Assembly: GCF_901709675.1 (NCBI RefSeq)
Contig: NC_051088.1
Span: 7,899,693 to 7,963,692 of the forward strand
Reading direction: 5' to 3'
DNA: 64,000 bases
From: Syngnathus acus
Taxonomy: Eukaryota; Chordata; Actinopteri; Syngnathiformes; Syngnathidae
Of this stretch, positions 1-13,900 are shown one piece after another. The first letter of the stretch is position 1. Every line of letters begins with the position of its first letter. The notes below the pieces were generated by a model. The model was given only the letters and a program-made list of their open reading frames with translations, searched no databases and had not been told where the DNA came from. Made by a program: the position numbers and the translations under genes.

Positions 1-935
1 TGCGGGCCAGCTACAGCATGGGGACCATCAGACCCGCAGTTAGAGAGCTGGAAGTAGGCTGCATACGGGCCACTAAGAAGGTAATGAGGCTGATATGAAA
101 CTTGTAAAAACCTATTGTGTTATAAAGAGCCTTTACGATTGTCCTCACTGTTGTAATTATTCTACTGTGTGTTATTATCCTGATGGAGCAGCATTTAAGG
201 CATACATCAAAACGTTTAAAAGTTAAATAATCATTATAATTATGGAATATTGACAGGCAGAATGCAAATCTTCCGATCTGACAGAGGTGTGAAATCCTGG
301 CCAGAAAGTAAACCCTGCCGGGTTTTGGCTTAAGCTACAGATGCTTCTACTCAACCAACCTGCTCTTGAGTAGAAAGAAGCACCTGTGCCAAAAAAGAAA
401 TGACACCTGTGGCTAAACCCAAACTCCGGCACAAAAGAGGATTTTCATTTTGGCTTTTGATACAATAAGCCAATGCATTGATTATATCCTGATTGCTTAT
501 TTGGATCAACTCATTCAGGGGAGTGAGTTTAACTGGGACAACATGGCGTCCCTGCAGCAGAAGGGCTTCGATGTGGATCCCAGCAAAGGCAATGTAGAGG
601 CAGGCACCAGGCGCACCATCAAGCTCACCTGGACCCCGCAGAGTGGACACAAGGTAAGACATTTTTCACATTTTGCTTCTGTGTTATGTAATACGAAGAC
701 AAAAAAGGGCGGTGGTGTCAACAAATGAAACGTGATCATCCAACAGCAAAGTGAAGTTAATACAATTCCAAATTTTTGCTGCAGATTCAGCAAAATTGTG
801 TAGTAATGATATAAACAATTTGTGTTTCAGCCTAATGAAGTGGTGAAGATGTGTGTGCCTCTCGCATTAAAAGGTGATGAAACGAGTGTGTACAGCGTCA
901 CTCTCTTGGCTTTAGTCTCCACTCATTTGGACTGA
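1..935 (+). CDS. cfap74: C-terminal exons of a CFAP74-like ciliary protein (partial, 5' end outside window)
   Basis: Three exons join in frame: about 1-80 (frame starting at base 3, ending ACTAAGAAG before GTAATG), 519-653 (ending CACAAG before GTAAGA) and 831-935 (after TTTGTGTTTCAG, stop TGA 933-935). All junctions are phase 0. The 105 or so visible residues contain short beta-strand-like stretches such as GFDVDPSKGNVEAGTRRTIKL and VYSVTLLALVSTHLD, the pattern expected of an ASH/MSP-type immunoglobulin-like domain at the end of an axonemal protein. The polypyrimidine tract before 519 is weak, so that exon start is the least secure. Identification as CFAP74 rests on the fold-like pattern plus synteny: in human, CFAP74 lies beyond GNB1 on the same strand as GNB1 and NADK. 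Known role of the family: a component of the ciliary central apparatus. Another ASH-domain ciliary protein is possible. Confidence 0.6.
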
Positions 936-1111
936 TTCCTTGGATTTTTTTTTTTTCCAAAGAAGTAGCTCGGTTTTCGAAGGCGAAGCGAAAGTCAGAA
1001 CAGCAGTAAACCACAATATGTTGCCCAACTTTTGTTTTTACACTAGAAATTGAAAACGAATCTTGATATCATGGAGTGTCATCCTACACAACTGCAGATT
1101 GAAACAAAAAT

Positions 1112-1117
1112 AATAAA
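1112..1117 (+). terminator. Polyadenylation signal of the CFAP74-like gene
   Basis: AATAAA lies 177 bases after the stop codon at 935 and is the first canonical hexamer downstream, so it probably ends the transcript near 1135. Confidence 0.55.
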
Positions 1118-1890
1118 CATTAAGAAATCATTGTAAATGTTGAAGTAGATCTTCTGTTGGATATGATCATGTGCACAACCTTTAGAACAATTTAGTCACA
1201 GCAGACAGCACAAGTTGCTATCGTTTCTTTTTTTTTTTTTTACAAATGCGTAAGAAATTCCTGATGCTGCACCTTTATCTAGATCCAGACCCAACTATAT
1301 TTTTTAAAAAATCCTCCCTTGTACCAAGTAATGACTTCTTAGAGATCAGTTAAGTAGTCTTTGTATCATCTTGCTTCCAGAAAATTTGTCTGAGGTAATA
1401 AGTTGGCTGAACACTTAGTGCACTTTGTTTTACTGTGCAGAGCAATGCATGTGTAACGTTGGCCCCAAACTACATTCCTTTTCAGCTGTGAAAAAGGAAA
1501 TTGTTACAACAGCACAGTCATTGAGTGCTTAATACTGTGGCCTTGCAACAAAAATATTGCATGTTTGACTTGGTGTCTGCCTTGGCCTCTCTCTATGGCA
1601 TTTTCTGTATGCAGTCCAAAATCAAACCAAAAGCTTTATTCTACGTTCAATGACATTATCGAGGACCAAAACTGCCAAAATAAAAAATGAATAAAAGTAA
1701 TATTGAAAATAAATCTATAAAAATACATTAAAATGTAGATAAATTGATATTTAATTATATTAATATATTTATTTTTGTATTTCCACATTCATTTTGCTGT
1801 TTATTTTTTTATGTTTGTTATATTTATATTTACTTTTATAGTAATGAATTCTTTGGTGTTTTTTTTCCCCATACATATATTCTTTCAATT

Positions 1891-2243
1891 ATCCATCCAT
1901 CCATTTTCCGTACCGCTTGTCCCCACGGGGGTCGCGGGAGTGCTGGAGCCTATCCCAGCTGTCATCAGGCAGTAGGCGGGGAACACCCTGAACCCAATCG
2001 CAGGGCACACAGGAACGAACAACCATCCGCACTCACACTCACTCCTAGGGGCGATTTGGAGTGCTTAATCGGCCTACCAAGCGTGTTTTCGGAATGTGGG
2101 AGGAAACCGGAGGACCCGGAGAAAACCCACGCCGGCACGGGGAGAACATACAAACTCCTCACAGGGAGGGGCGGAGGTGGAGTCGAACCCACACCCTCCG
2201 AACTGTGAGGCGGACGTGCTAACCAGTGCGTCACCGTGCCGCC
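1891..2243 (-). mobile_element. tRNA-derived SINE with (GATG)n tail, copy A
   Basis: On the + strand it opens with an ATCC/CATC repeat (the reversed 3' tail) and ends with GTGCCGCC (the reversed 5' head). Read on the minus strand, the head has a tRNA-like layout with an A-box-like GGTGACGCACTGG and a B-box-like GGGTTCGACTCC, followed by a conserved body. It is alignable along its length with the copy at 50788-51145. It causes the spurious open frames at 1744-2259. Confidence 0.8.
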
Positions 2244-3122
2244 ATTTTTCAGTTTTCAATTTTTTTCAATTTCAATTTTTTGTATTCATTTTTATTTTCA
2301 CATTTATTTATTTTATATTTTGATAGTTTTGGAAAGAAATGAAATGAAAGAATTGTTAGGCAGACGGATACTAAGTCTTTAATGGGTTAACCTCTATGCC
2401 TATTGGTTGATCGACATATCAGTCCAGCAAGTGCCGAGCTTTTTAAAACGTTTTGGATGTAGATAAGCGCTTCTTAAGTCTTCTGCAAAAACTATGTAGG
2501 GACATTTTTATTTTATTTTTCGAGTAACTGGTTACAAAGTGGCCGAACTAAAATAACAAAGTTGTTGTTTTTTTTATTAGTGCCATCACAAAGCCCTTAT
2601 CTCAATCCTATTGACAAAAACCATAATTGGCCCCAATGAATTCCACAAAGCCATCAGAAAATGCCCCTCTGGTTTATACATGTGAACAGCAGATGTCAGC
2701 AATGGCTCAGAGGAGTCCATTGACCTCTGTTGCCTCGTCTCAGATACATGTAGTAAGCAGTTATCACAGATTGTAGGAGATTATTCTAAAGCAGATTAAT
2801 GCACTCCAACCTGCCTATAAATGGCAAGGTCATTATGAGCTTAGCCTCGTGTAATGTCAATGGCTTTTACGAAGCGTGTGCAACATCATATTAGACAAAT
2901 ACTGGCGGCGTTATTTTGCCACTTTTTCTAATCTAATCTTTGCAGTGATCTCTTAGCGCTAATGCTAAGCGATGATGCTACTTATTACCTCTGACTGTGG
3001 TGTGTCTGTATGTTGAACACCCACTGGATTAATATTAGAAAATTCATATGCAATGAATCAGAGGTGTGTATAGTCCATTTATGGGGGAGCTGAAACCTTT
3101 CGCACCCCTAAAATTAATCCAA

Positions 3123-3260
3123 GTACAGTAATCCCCCCTCCAACGCGGTGGTTTTGTTCCAGACAACCCCAGCAGTCAGTGAAATCCACAATAAAGAAAT
3201 ACCCTAGTATTGATACAAACACATTTAAACATATAATCTATAATCATGCATATAATTTTT
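3123..3260. mobile_element. Fragment of a DNA transposon or MITE
   Basis: The start ACAGTAATCCCCCCTCCA followed by ACGCGGTGGTTTTGTTCCAG resembles the terminal sequence of a pogo/Tigger-like repeat group I recognise from vertebrate genomes. The far end is not clear. The call is by sequence memory only. Confidence 0.4.
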
Positions 3261-4536
3261 CACGGCTCAGCTTTAGTAAATTGATGAGCCATGATCTGTG
3301 GAGAACTGAGACCTGGCAACTGTGATGTCATTTTCAGTCGACAGCAAGTGGCAGAATGGCCGCCCCCTGAGATGGATAAAAACAGGTGGATTTTTCTGCT
3401 TAACTCATATACCACAAACACAATATTAATAAGAAAACCATGTTTAGACTAGTGAGGACATACAACATATGATTGGCAAAAGAATTTGGGGATTGACTTC
3501 CCCCTTTAATCTCAGAAATGCGGGTTAGCCACCAAGTATGACGCTCTCAAGGCATTGACGTTTGTTGGCGAAACAGTTTTGAAGGCATCATTGGCTCATT
3601 GGAGAGCTGTTCGCAGCAGATTTTTCCTTGTGTGGTAATATAACCTGTCGCCGTGGTAACCAGTGGTTGGGGGTCCACTGATTTACTTCTTTTAACTATT
3701 CCTGTAAATGTAGTTTAAAAGGCCTGGTTGATGCGGTTGGTGTTTGAGAGACAAGACCCAAACATGCCACCATATGGAAAAATGCCCACATCAACTCAAC
3801 TCACCTTCAGCAAAGACATGTTCAATTTACCCAAAGCCGGCCATGGTTTAATAACGCTTATATTGTAAGTAAGTGCGTGTGCTCAGCATACTGCCTGTAT
3901 TATGAGGATTACTATTGCATGTGTGAGTGCATGCATGTTTTTTAAATGGTCAAATGTGGGGTTTTTTTTTCTTCCTTTGCAATCGGCTCATCAAAAGCGT
4001 CAATTCTGACGATAAACTTTTCCCCTGAGTGGCCTGAAGCCCAGCTTAAGCAGCTTCACAACACATGCATGTAGACTGGAGGGAGCGTATCCAGGGGCAA
4101 CTAAATCTCAGCAGCAGTTCCCTCGGCCAGATGACTCCCAATGGAAACTCACACCCAGGGACTCTGCATGACAAGCAAACACACACTGGGTTAGTGTTTC
4201 CAACTCGTGGTTTGATCAGGGACTTGATTAGAAGGTGCTTATGTGCACACAATGCTCCATAAATTAGTGGTTAGCACAAAACAAGCTTCCATGGGTATAC
4301 ATTCACACTATTATGACGAGGTATTTCAGCTTTTCCATTAACCTTGCACATTTTAGACTATTACTGCAGTTATGGAAGATTTTTACTTTGTCATTGTTAA
4401 AAGCTATACTCTATCAATGGATGCAAAATAAAGTGCAAGGCACATTTGGGAACAGTAAAGACATTTTAGACAAAGCCTGCAAGAACCACAAACAAAGTGC
4501 AAAGAAAGGGCGATACCACCCAAATCAGCCAAATCT

Positions 4537-4680
4537 CAGGTGAGCTGGATCCTATCCCAGGTGTGCTATCCCCTGGACTGGTTGCCAGCCATTAGCAGGA
4601 CACGTGTAATCAAACCACTCTTCACACTAGAGCACAATTTAGTCTCCAATTAACCTAAAATGCATGTTTTGAGAATGTGC
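4537..4680 (-). mobile_element. Degraded partial SINE (same family as 1891-2243)
   Basis: GAGCTGGATCCTATCCCAG, the later TTGCCAGCC and the TTTAGTCTCCAATTAACC stretch match the body of the GATG-tailed SINE. The tail and head are missing and it is much more diverged than copies A and B. Confidence 0.6.
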
Positions 4681-6377
4681 CAAATCATAAAAACTCCCCA
4701 ACATGTTAACATGACAATATGCATCTAAAATTACATCACAAGACTGCAGTTCTCACAATTCAAGCACTGGGCTTTGGCACAACTTTACTCACTAGACATC
4801 CGAACCAGAGCCGGTCGAACTTGAGTTGCCGTCTTCCGTTCAACTAAGACACTCCCGAAAGACAACATCTCCCCAAGTACCGCTTTTAACTCAGTATGCA
4901 GTATTAACTCTCCTGGGAGCACTACAGGTCAAAATGACTCAGGGGTCTCTGTCTCCATTCTACAAACATGCGCAGGAAGTAAAAACAAACACCGAAGCAG
5001 AATTTTCGGATTCAAATGTTTTAATGGCATTTTGAAATAAAGTAGCAGATTTAATCTGATTTATTATTTGCTCACTCATGTTTATGACACACTTGTTTGG
5101 TAGAGTTTTGTATAGTTGCCATAGTGTTAAAAGAAGTAAATTAAGTAAAAGTGTTTAAAGCCAAGGCATTTATGTCTCACACATCTGATATTATTCATTG
5201 TAATACAGATTAACGTCTCGCAAATATATTGATTGCTCACATTTTAAATTGCAATTAAAATTTAGAGGGGAAAAAAATGTAAGTCATTCATCAATACTAC
5301 CTCCCAACCTTTCTATGTATCGTTAAATGTACGCCACACGCTGACCCTTTTCTCCACCATATCATATTGACAAACAAATCATGAGAGGAAACAACACATA
5401 CAAAAACAAAAAAACATTCAAACTGCACGGAATGGCCAGTTATGTACAATTTTAGTGTAGCAGTGCTAATCACACTAATGTGTAGAAAAAACTACAGACC
5501 AGCATGGTAAGTGTGCATGTCCATCTGAATGGTGAGATACGCTCTTATTGAACTGAAATGCCTGAGAAATTGATAACGCTGGATACGTACCACTGCACAT
5601 GACAGCCTAATAGCATGCAAATGCCATTGCTTTTCTATTCATAAAGTGATAAATTGAATAATTGGATTTAGTTTAAACCAAAATACAACTTTTCTGGTTG
5701 CTCTTAATTAACAGAGTTTTTTTCATTTAGTATTGTTTAATTATTAAATGAAACCAAACCGCATAGACAACAATTGAGCCAGTATTGCACAAAAGCGAGG
5801 GATGTTGTTCTCACCAGCCTTTTTGAAATTTGAGAGCAACTTCTTGTTGGCTACTGATTAGTAATGCAAATGGATACTAGTTTCTGGTTCGACTGCATTT
5901 CAATGACATGTTTTGCACATAACTAGTGATGCAATTTACACTGGCTCAAAATGATTAACCATTATCAAAAATATATAATTTTGATGATCAATTAGTTGTT
6001 AATCTAATTTACCGAGCTCAAATTAAATTTAAAATAACATAATTTTGACACGTCTGATTATTGAGAAAATATGCAACAGTAAGTAGCGTTAGGGGAACAG
6101 GCAGGGCCAATTTTGTAATGAAGTGTGCAGTTTGTGTATGCTATACTGTACAGCATATTATTTGAGGGGTACTTGTATTTAAAAACTGTTTTTGTAGTTA
6201 CATAGAGTGGGCAAAAAGTAGGCATTTCTTTATTTAAGAAAGAAGCAAGGGAGGGACATTAGGAACCTGAATCTTGGCTGGAAACACTATGACTATACAA
6301 GATGAAAAAATGTTGAATGGACCTAAGACGTGAAGTTGTAATGAAATGATTTTGGGCCACCCTGTCTGACAGGATTA

Positions 6378-6868
6378 ACCAAAGATAGTAGTATTTCCTG
6401 ATTTCTTGAAGTGGTCGCCGACCCTTGGCCCGTACGTTGTGACGCCTCCTGAGCGTGGGGTTTCCCGGAGCTGAGTGCAGGGTTACCGCGCCCATCTCTG
6501 CTGTTTGATGGCCGCAGGAAGAAGCCACTGAGATCTTGACGCCGAGGAAGTGAAGAGGGACGACGACGCCGTAGGACGAGGGGATCTTTTTGGCCGTGAA
6601 GGTGGAATTTTGTGGAGGCTCCGGAGAGCACTCACGTGGGACTCAGAAGGCCTATCTCGGGGTGAAACACCACCTCGCATCTGCTCTACTGTGCCGGTGT
6701 GGCCCCCCCTCCTCCTCCTCCTCGGCGGGTCAAAACTGTGTTCGGGGAGTGCCGCTCTTCGCTAGCTTCACTGAGCTAAATCCGAGCGCTTGGCTGGAGA
6801 GAGGAGAGACGAGCTCTTACTTGTTTCCAGCTAATGTGATTCTAAGCGCTGATTTCATTTGAAAGCAG
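6378..6868 (+). promoter_or_regulatory. gnb1: GNB1 promoter region and non-coding first exon
   Basis: This CpG-rich, TATA-less stretch stands out from the AT-rich flank. It contains an ETS-like GAGGAAGTG near 6545 and ends in GAAAGCAG followed by GTAAGG, a strong donor at 6868/6869. The next acceptor in the transcript is at 17647/17648, just upstream of the GNB1 start codon, so this is most likely the untranslated first exon and its promoter. The transcription start cannot be placed from sequence. High CpG continues into the intron to about 8580. Confidence 0.6.
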
Positions 6869-9800
6869 GTAAGGATATTTTTTCTACCCATACTCGATGT
6901 AATCCATATATGTTTCAGCTAAAACAAGAGGTTAACTATGTTGGTTAGTTGATTACCTAGCTAGTTAGTTTATTTGGTTGTCGTTAGCCTGCCACTCGCC
7001 AACCAGGACAGTATAGAAAGGTAATAGATTGTAATTGGGACATTAGTCTAGATTTTTAATTAAATGCACCCATCTCAAGTCGGCACTATGCGCTACTGTT
7101 AAAACAGATGATTAGGTAAGAGTTTGCAATGTTAACGAGTTCCCCTAGCTGCCAACTAACTTGACCCTTTTAAGACAATTTTCCTGTACAGCACGGGGGC
7201 TAGTTTAAAGTGCAAATTCCTATCCCAGTTGTTGCCAACAAGTCGACATGTCGGCCCATATTTTCCATGTCTACGCTAAATCCCAAACTCGTCCACGTAT
7301 CGTATGGTAATATTTTCCCCTCGAAACTTGAAAACTGTAAGATTCCTGATGCAACTTCTGGCATTTGCGAAACACTTTTAAAAAATACTGAATTTGTGTT
7401 TCCTTCCTGCCGTGCTGCAAATCGTAGCATCATGCATGAATTGAGTCTAAAAATGGCTTCTTCGCCAACCCGAACCACCGCCGACACCACCCCCTGTTTT
7501 CTATAGCGAGTCCAAGCAAGTTAGCCCAGCGGTGGCCGCAGCCTGGCGTGGCTCTCATGGGTGTGTTTCGCTCGATCGTGTGTCATATTTAGGCCAGATT
7601 TTGGGGGGTGTTTTTGGGAACGGCGTTTGTTTAAACCTGGAGGGCGTTGCTAATATTTGCTCCGCTTAGATTATTTGCGTGAAGCGTTATTTGCGTAGTG
7701 TTGTGGCTGGAGGATATTCGTCAAATTCGTCTTTTTTTTTTTTTTTTTTTTTAATTCAGTGGTCCCAAGCAAAACCGATCTGAAGGTGCTATTGGATCAG
7801 TTTTTACTGTTAAGATAAACGGCGACCAGGCTTTACGGGGATGCCACTTCATACTAGCTTAATTAGCCTATGGCAACATTGTTGACTCGAGCCAAAATCA
7901 CAAGAGTTAAAATTTTGACCCTGGGCCCTGATGTGTAAAATGTTTTTCCATTTTAGGTCGTGGCTGATCTTTTCTTTGTAATGTAGAGAAAGTTAGTCTA
8001 ATTGGCTCTGTGCAATCCTGTTATCTCGACCTCGGATGTGTTGCGGGGCGAGCTGTTAGCATCTCCACCGGCCATGTCCCATACCCGGCCGACTCATGCT
8101 TTCTATCGTTCACCGTGATATAGAACCCGATCGAATGCTATTTCTCTTGACGCTAAAGCACTATTGTGGCCTCGTTTGCATGATATTAGGAGGTTAATGT
8201 GCCTAGCAAGTTAAGAGGCTAGTCGGACGTGTTGCTGAGTCGTGCGCCTCCCCCTAACTAAGGGGCAACAAGATGCCGCTCTGAGCAACTTCCCGCCGGG
8301 CTGCGTCGAGCCGGAAACTCGCGAACGTTTTGTCGATTTAATTTTTGTGTGCGCTTTTTTTTCTTGTCTTCTAATAATCGTCAGAATTTTGTCGGTGGGG
8401 CTTCATTTGGGCAGTGTGTCCCCTCCCTCCCTCCACCGCCCCCAATGAATGGGTTCCTGTACTGAGGGCCCGTGTAGCTGCACTCAACAAGATGGCGTTC
8501 AAAGCCTTCCTCATCAGCGCCTTTTCTCCCACTCGTAGTCAGCTGCCGAGCGTCGGAGGGCCTGTAGCTGGGACCTGCTAGCCTCCAATAATACACTGTT
8601 GTTTAGAAAATATCCCGTTTTAATTTTATCAAGTATTTTTTCAGAAACATGTTTCCTGGCGTATGCAGTCAGATGTAGGACAACATGGTGGGGGAATTGA
8701 CTGAGCATGAATAGCAGTGAGATTTGCAAATCCATTTCTGGTTGGACAGTATGTATGTCAACATAACTATTTGTAATTTGTGGCCTTTTTGTTGTTCTAT
8801 TAACAATCCATTTTACCAAACCTCAGATCGGATCCAAGATCCATTCCTTTTTGGAACGATTTGCACTGCCAAAGTGGCCCCATAAATAAAAACAAAACTT
8901 TAAAAAAAGGACCAACAAGAATTTGAGTAACAATTCAACATAATTAATTGCTGTGCTGAATTTAACCAATCTCATTTTGTTTAAAACAGAATGGTCTTTC
9001 TAGTCTGTTAGCATTATTTTTTGCATATGTGGGGTCATGAACATGCACTGAACACAAGAGGCTGAATGCCTGTTCATGAATTTAATGCGCTAGCATATTT
9101 TAACTTCAATTCAACTTTTTAATTCAAATCCAGTTTTTTTTACTCCCTTACTGATTCACAGAGTGAGGAAAAAGCGCACCATATGCTTCCGCTTATTGTC
9201 CCGACAAGCACTTTCTAACATTATCTTTTACTTAAGGAGGCATTCTGTTTTTGCTACATTCAGAACGAAGTCGAAATGTCACTTGGTCCTGCGTTTCTTG
9301 CATAACTTTGATTACGAAATAGGAACATAGCTGCTTCATCTATACAATGCCACAACAGAAGAGAAGGGGCTCCTCCTTCTCTGACACAAATAAAATAATG
9401 TCATCGCCAGTCAATCAAGTGGCCGAGTGTTTCGCTAAAACGTTGTCCAATTCTCAATACTATTGCTATCCTGGGTCAACATCTTCTTGTGGCTTAATGA
9501 CTTTTTCTACTTGTATGTGTCAGGAGGTTGTCTTTCATGGGTGTTTAGTGTTTATTATGGCAAGCGTCACCGCAACATTCCTTTTTGTTATTGTAGCTAG
9601 TATTATTAGCCACTTGCGCAAGGGGGGGGGGTGGTCTTTTGTTTAAAAGAAGAAAAAAAAAGGATTTTCATATTGTGTATTTTTAATCTTCAAGTGCTAG
9701 ATAGAAATGGGATTATATTCTTAGTCTGTGTTCCACTCTGTGGGATTATATGGCTTTGGTCGGTTAATCGTTCAGATTTTTTTCCCCTTAACGACATTCT

Positions 9801-10747
9801 GTTTTTAGCTATATTTAATGGTTTGTTTATTCTTATATTTAAAAAATCTGGAGTATACAATCCTGGAATATGGCACCAACTTTGTTTGTTTTTATCATCC
9901 TGTTGTGGTAGGATGCTTTTGTGTACATTAAAACTGGAGACAGAAATGGTGATTATTTTAATCATAATTTTTTTTTATTTCTGTGACAGACCTTACATAT
10001 AAAGATAGATAATCAGACATTTAACAGTTTTGGCCAAGTTGTTTGTGTTTTGCTCAGATAATCTCAACACAGAACACCACACATCTAAAGATTATGTTCT
10101 ATCACCCATCTAGAACCCAGTCTTAGTGCTCTATGTTTAACAAATGCATTGCACTCCTAGCCAAGGAAACTTGAAAATCAGACTGTCACAGCACTCTCCC
10201 TTGGCCAACTTGCTGTCATGGATGAAATTTGTAATATTTTCATTTTCTAATTATAACAACAATAAAATATAGTGCCACATTCATATTGATCGCAATTTAG
10301 GCTGGCATGTTGGTACGGCTTTTGATAACCATTTCAGTTTAACTCATGGACCCTTTGGTAAATGAATCTTCTGTCTCCTATCTAAAGTGAATGAATCACA
10401 CAGGAAGTGATAAAGATGACAATGAACCAAGAAGTAGTGATGACAAGGCAAAATAAAGTGGGGGTATGCAACACTGGTGGTTATGGAGTGAAACTAATCT
10501 CTTCTTTTAGCAGCCGGATCGTGGCAAAGACCAGTGGAACTTTGAAGTACACCATGCTGACAGAGTGTTAAAAATAATGTAATCTCCTACGGTGCACACC
10601 ACTTTGTCACTATTAAGGGTGTTTCGATCCGATACTCAAATGGCTGCTGTATACTACAATTGTGTGGACTTGATCGACAATGGATTACAGTACAAATTGA
10701 TGAGCAGGATGACAGATTGGCTACTAATTGGTGCAGCTAAAATAGCA

Positions 10748-10930
10748 ATTAGAGATCAACCGATGTGGGGTGTTCTATTGCCGATGCCGATATTTAGAGT
10801 TCTATGTTCCTCCGCACCAATTACACGGGGCTACCCACTGACGTTCCTGACTTTAAGTCAGCGCTACTAAACACGAATATCGGCCGATGAATTAAGTAAT
10901 AGCGAATATTGGCCTGATGTATCGGTAGCA
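10748..10930. mobile_element. hAT-like repeat fragment
   Basis: GAGATCAACCGATGTGGG at the left, and ATCGGCCGATG with TATTGGCCTGATGTATCGGT at the right, match the terminal sequence style of a common fish hAT-type non-autonomous family rich in CCGATAT words. No clear target duplication was seen. Confidence 0.45.
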
Positions 10931-13900
10931 ATGCAAGCATCTTTCGCACATAATTTTATTTCTCTGCGTACATTACTGTAAAAAGTATGAAGTAATAAAA
11001 GCAAATTGATATCACCCCCATAATTTTATAGATTGTTAGCCAGCCCACAGCGCTTAGTTAGGTGAAGTAAGCCTCTAACCTGTTACATAGCACAAGTGAT
11101 CTCAGTGCGCCACTTGCTTTTACGCACGCACACACACACGCAATAAGTACGTCTCGTTCTTTTAAGTCGGTGATCGCTTTTTAGTTGGAGAGTCAACCGG
11201 CACTTATGATACATAAAAAGTCCCCACCCCAAAGACAATGAGATAATTTTGAAGGAAGACGCATGTATCCTAGTATTGTCATTTTCCTTCAAATTTGATG
11301 AAATTAATGGCAATTTCCGGGAGTACTGTTACCTTGAAATAAGGCTAGTATCGGTACTCACCCGCCCCTACTTTACTAGCACTCACACCCCATTGCTTTG
11401 CTTGGAGTGCTCTGCTGTGTTGAGACTTGTGTCGTGTAGTGACATTACGGAGAGCCAAAATGAATTTGCATGTTTGGAGTTGCTCAGCCTGAGATGCATC
11501 ATGTCCAAATCGGATTTAAAATCATATCCCGAATGTGGTTTCGATCCAAATGCAAAAATTGCATTTTATGTGCTTTGTGATTGTTCAGATTATTAAAAAA
11601 AAGTCAGTTTCAATCTGGTTGGGCTAAATATCTGATTTTGGCTGGCAGTCTGAACGAGGCCAAAATGTATTGGTTATATTTATCTACACTGTACTCAGTC
11701 TAGTCAGTGCCCTCGTGAAACATTTCCCAAATCAATCAACTTCTGCTGCCAACTTTATCCATGTAAGTTCTGCTGTAATCAGACATTATCAGCATCACAT
11801 TACCACAATGATGGACTCGACACAAAAATTCGGCTTGTCCCTAAACACTGTTGTGGTTTATTTTTTACTCAAAAACCGTTTAAGCTCAGAGTCTCAAACG
11901 TCCGATTCGGTCATGTCTCAAACGTCCGATTCTGTCATTGGACATAGGACACTAATTAATAGAATAAACGTCAGGGAAATTAATGAGTTATCATTGCAGC
12001 AGGTCTAGGGATTTTTCTGAAATGAAATGAACATAGCTCAAGCTGGAATTCCCTTACTTGTCAAATTATTGCACAATAATTTTACACTATGATATGCATC
12101 CCAACAACAAGCTGTGTGTTGCCAGGGATGTCAGACTGACTTGATGATGATTTTATAAAATGTCCATGAGCAAATATCCCTCAGTATTTTTCTCTACTAC
12201 CCCTAGTCCCTTGTAGCAGCATTCTTTGTGACCTGGTTACTTTTCAGCCACATTTGACATGCACCACTTCCTAAAAGCACTTAGAGGGACTTTCACCCAA
12301 CAACCAGGAGGAAGAGGAGGATAAAAGACACATGCGCAAAGGGTTCAAATCTTTTGTCACATTGAAGTGCCATTAGTGATGGCCCCTTCTTGGTATGAAT
12401 CTCAAATGACTTCCACAAATTATTTATCCAAACCTTTTAGCTTTGGTTTATACTTAGCATCTTGCTATCAGTCATTCTTTATTGACTCTCGACTTGATCA
12501 TAATTACAACTCTACCGGTCACTTTAAACTATGTGACGATTCTCTGCATTGTGTGTAATTTTTACACAACTGGTTAATTTAGTTTCTGCGCATCATTTGC
12601 ACAGCTGTCGTCGTTCAGTATGACAGTACTAATGGTATCCTTACATTACGTTAAGTATCTCCACCTTTGTGTCACATCTTGTTACTGCCATACTAGTTTG
12701 CCACATACTACAGGAGAAGAAATATCCTTGTTTTTTTCCCCACATACTTGGCAAATGAAGACAATTCTGATTCTGTTGGCACAAGACAATGGCCTAATCT
12801 ACATCAGACGACTTAATTCAGGTGAATGATCAGCCTCTGCTCACGTCAAACTTGCGGGGAGTTTCCTGTGTGCAACCCATCGAGGTCTGATGTCTGCTGT
12901 TTGGTTGTTTGGATGGTGGTTTGACAAGCACTGTCCGGCCAAATTCTTATTAGTTCAGCAATCGCTGATGTCAGTTTCACGGGATGAAAAAGACTTCGAA
13001 TTAAATCATTGTTATGGGTGCGGGAGACATAATTAGACTGTAAAATTGAGATGTATTTTTCTTCACAAATATAACAGTCTTAAAGTCATAGGCATGAAAG
13101 CATCTGCCCCACAGTTTTCACAGTTTTGATCTCTTCAACCAACAGGAGAGACCAATGCATTGGCTGGCGCTGGAGGCCCAGCCAACATTTGGATGGCATT
13201 CGGGATTAAAATTGTGACCAGACGATTCTGAGTGACGAGCCTGTCTGGATTGATATGTGCTACCAGTCAACTGGCCCATGTGTGTGGTCGCACCAGCGCA
13301 ACCCGGTCATGACGCTGAGCAACGCAGCTAAATCCCCTTTTTCATCTTGTCCTATTCAATGCCAATTAGCATGTTGCCACATTTCATTATTTGGTCTGAT
13401 TTAGCGTTGTGTTACGGACCAGTCGGTGCACTGTAGCCCATTAAATTAATCTAGAGATAATGGATATTATTTTTTCTTTTCCCCCAGTGACCAATGAATC
13501 GGATGGTCGAAAATATTGACGACTGAAAGTCGACAAATAATTGGGGGGTTGACTACAGCCCTAAACCTCTGTGGCATGTTTTCAGCTCCATGTTTGGCTG
13601 TTGACATCAGTTCTTCCGTCAGGATGTATCCTGTGACCTGGTAATGTCATACAGTATGATTCTTTGAAGCCTGGATGAGCACAGGCAAGCGTTTTTGGAG
13701 TAAGAGAAACCACCGTGTGCTTGTATACTCTTATCGCCACATCCGCTGAATGTTTTGACAAAGGAAACAGAAAAATGGGGGAAACGCCTGTACCGTGATG
13801 CTCCGTCCTCAAGATTGCGGCACCTTGTAAACATCATTCCAGGAAGAAACTGCAGTTAGCTGCTGACAGACTTCTGGCAAAGATCATCTGCAATCAACAC

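Larger units (their letters stand above)
1118..6377. other. Intergenic region between CFAP74-like gene and GNB1
   Basis: No convincing exon is seen. It holds a full SINE copy (1891-2243), a degraded SINE copy (about 4537-4680), a repeat fragment near 3123-3260 and AT-rich unique sequence. Open frames such as those at 4046-4543 and 4826-5035 have no splice context and no recognisable protein pattern. Confidence 0.7.

Noticed and set aside
1744-2323. Overlapping open frames on both strands
   Set aside because: They translate the tRNA-derived SINE; its body is open in several frames by composition.
6259-6862. Overlapping frames on both strands around the GNB1 promoter
   Set aside because: The region fits an untranslated CpG-rich first exon; no frame resembles a protein and the spliced GNB1 start is at 17698.
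7200-7506. Frames of 96 and 98 codons on opposite strands in GNB1 intron 1
   Set aside because: Both strands open at once, no splice or start context, no known motif; consistent with chance in a CpG-rich region.
9347-10002. Two plus-strand frames of 99 and 123 codons
   Set aside because: Hydrophobic low-complexity text from T-rich intron sequence, no conserved motif, no splice sites in a useful phase.
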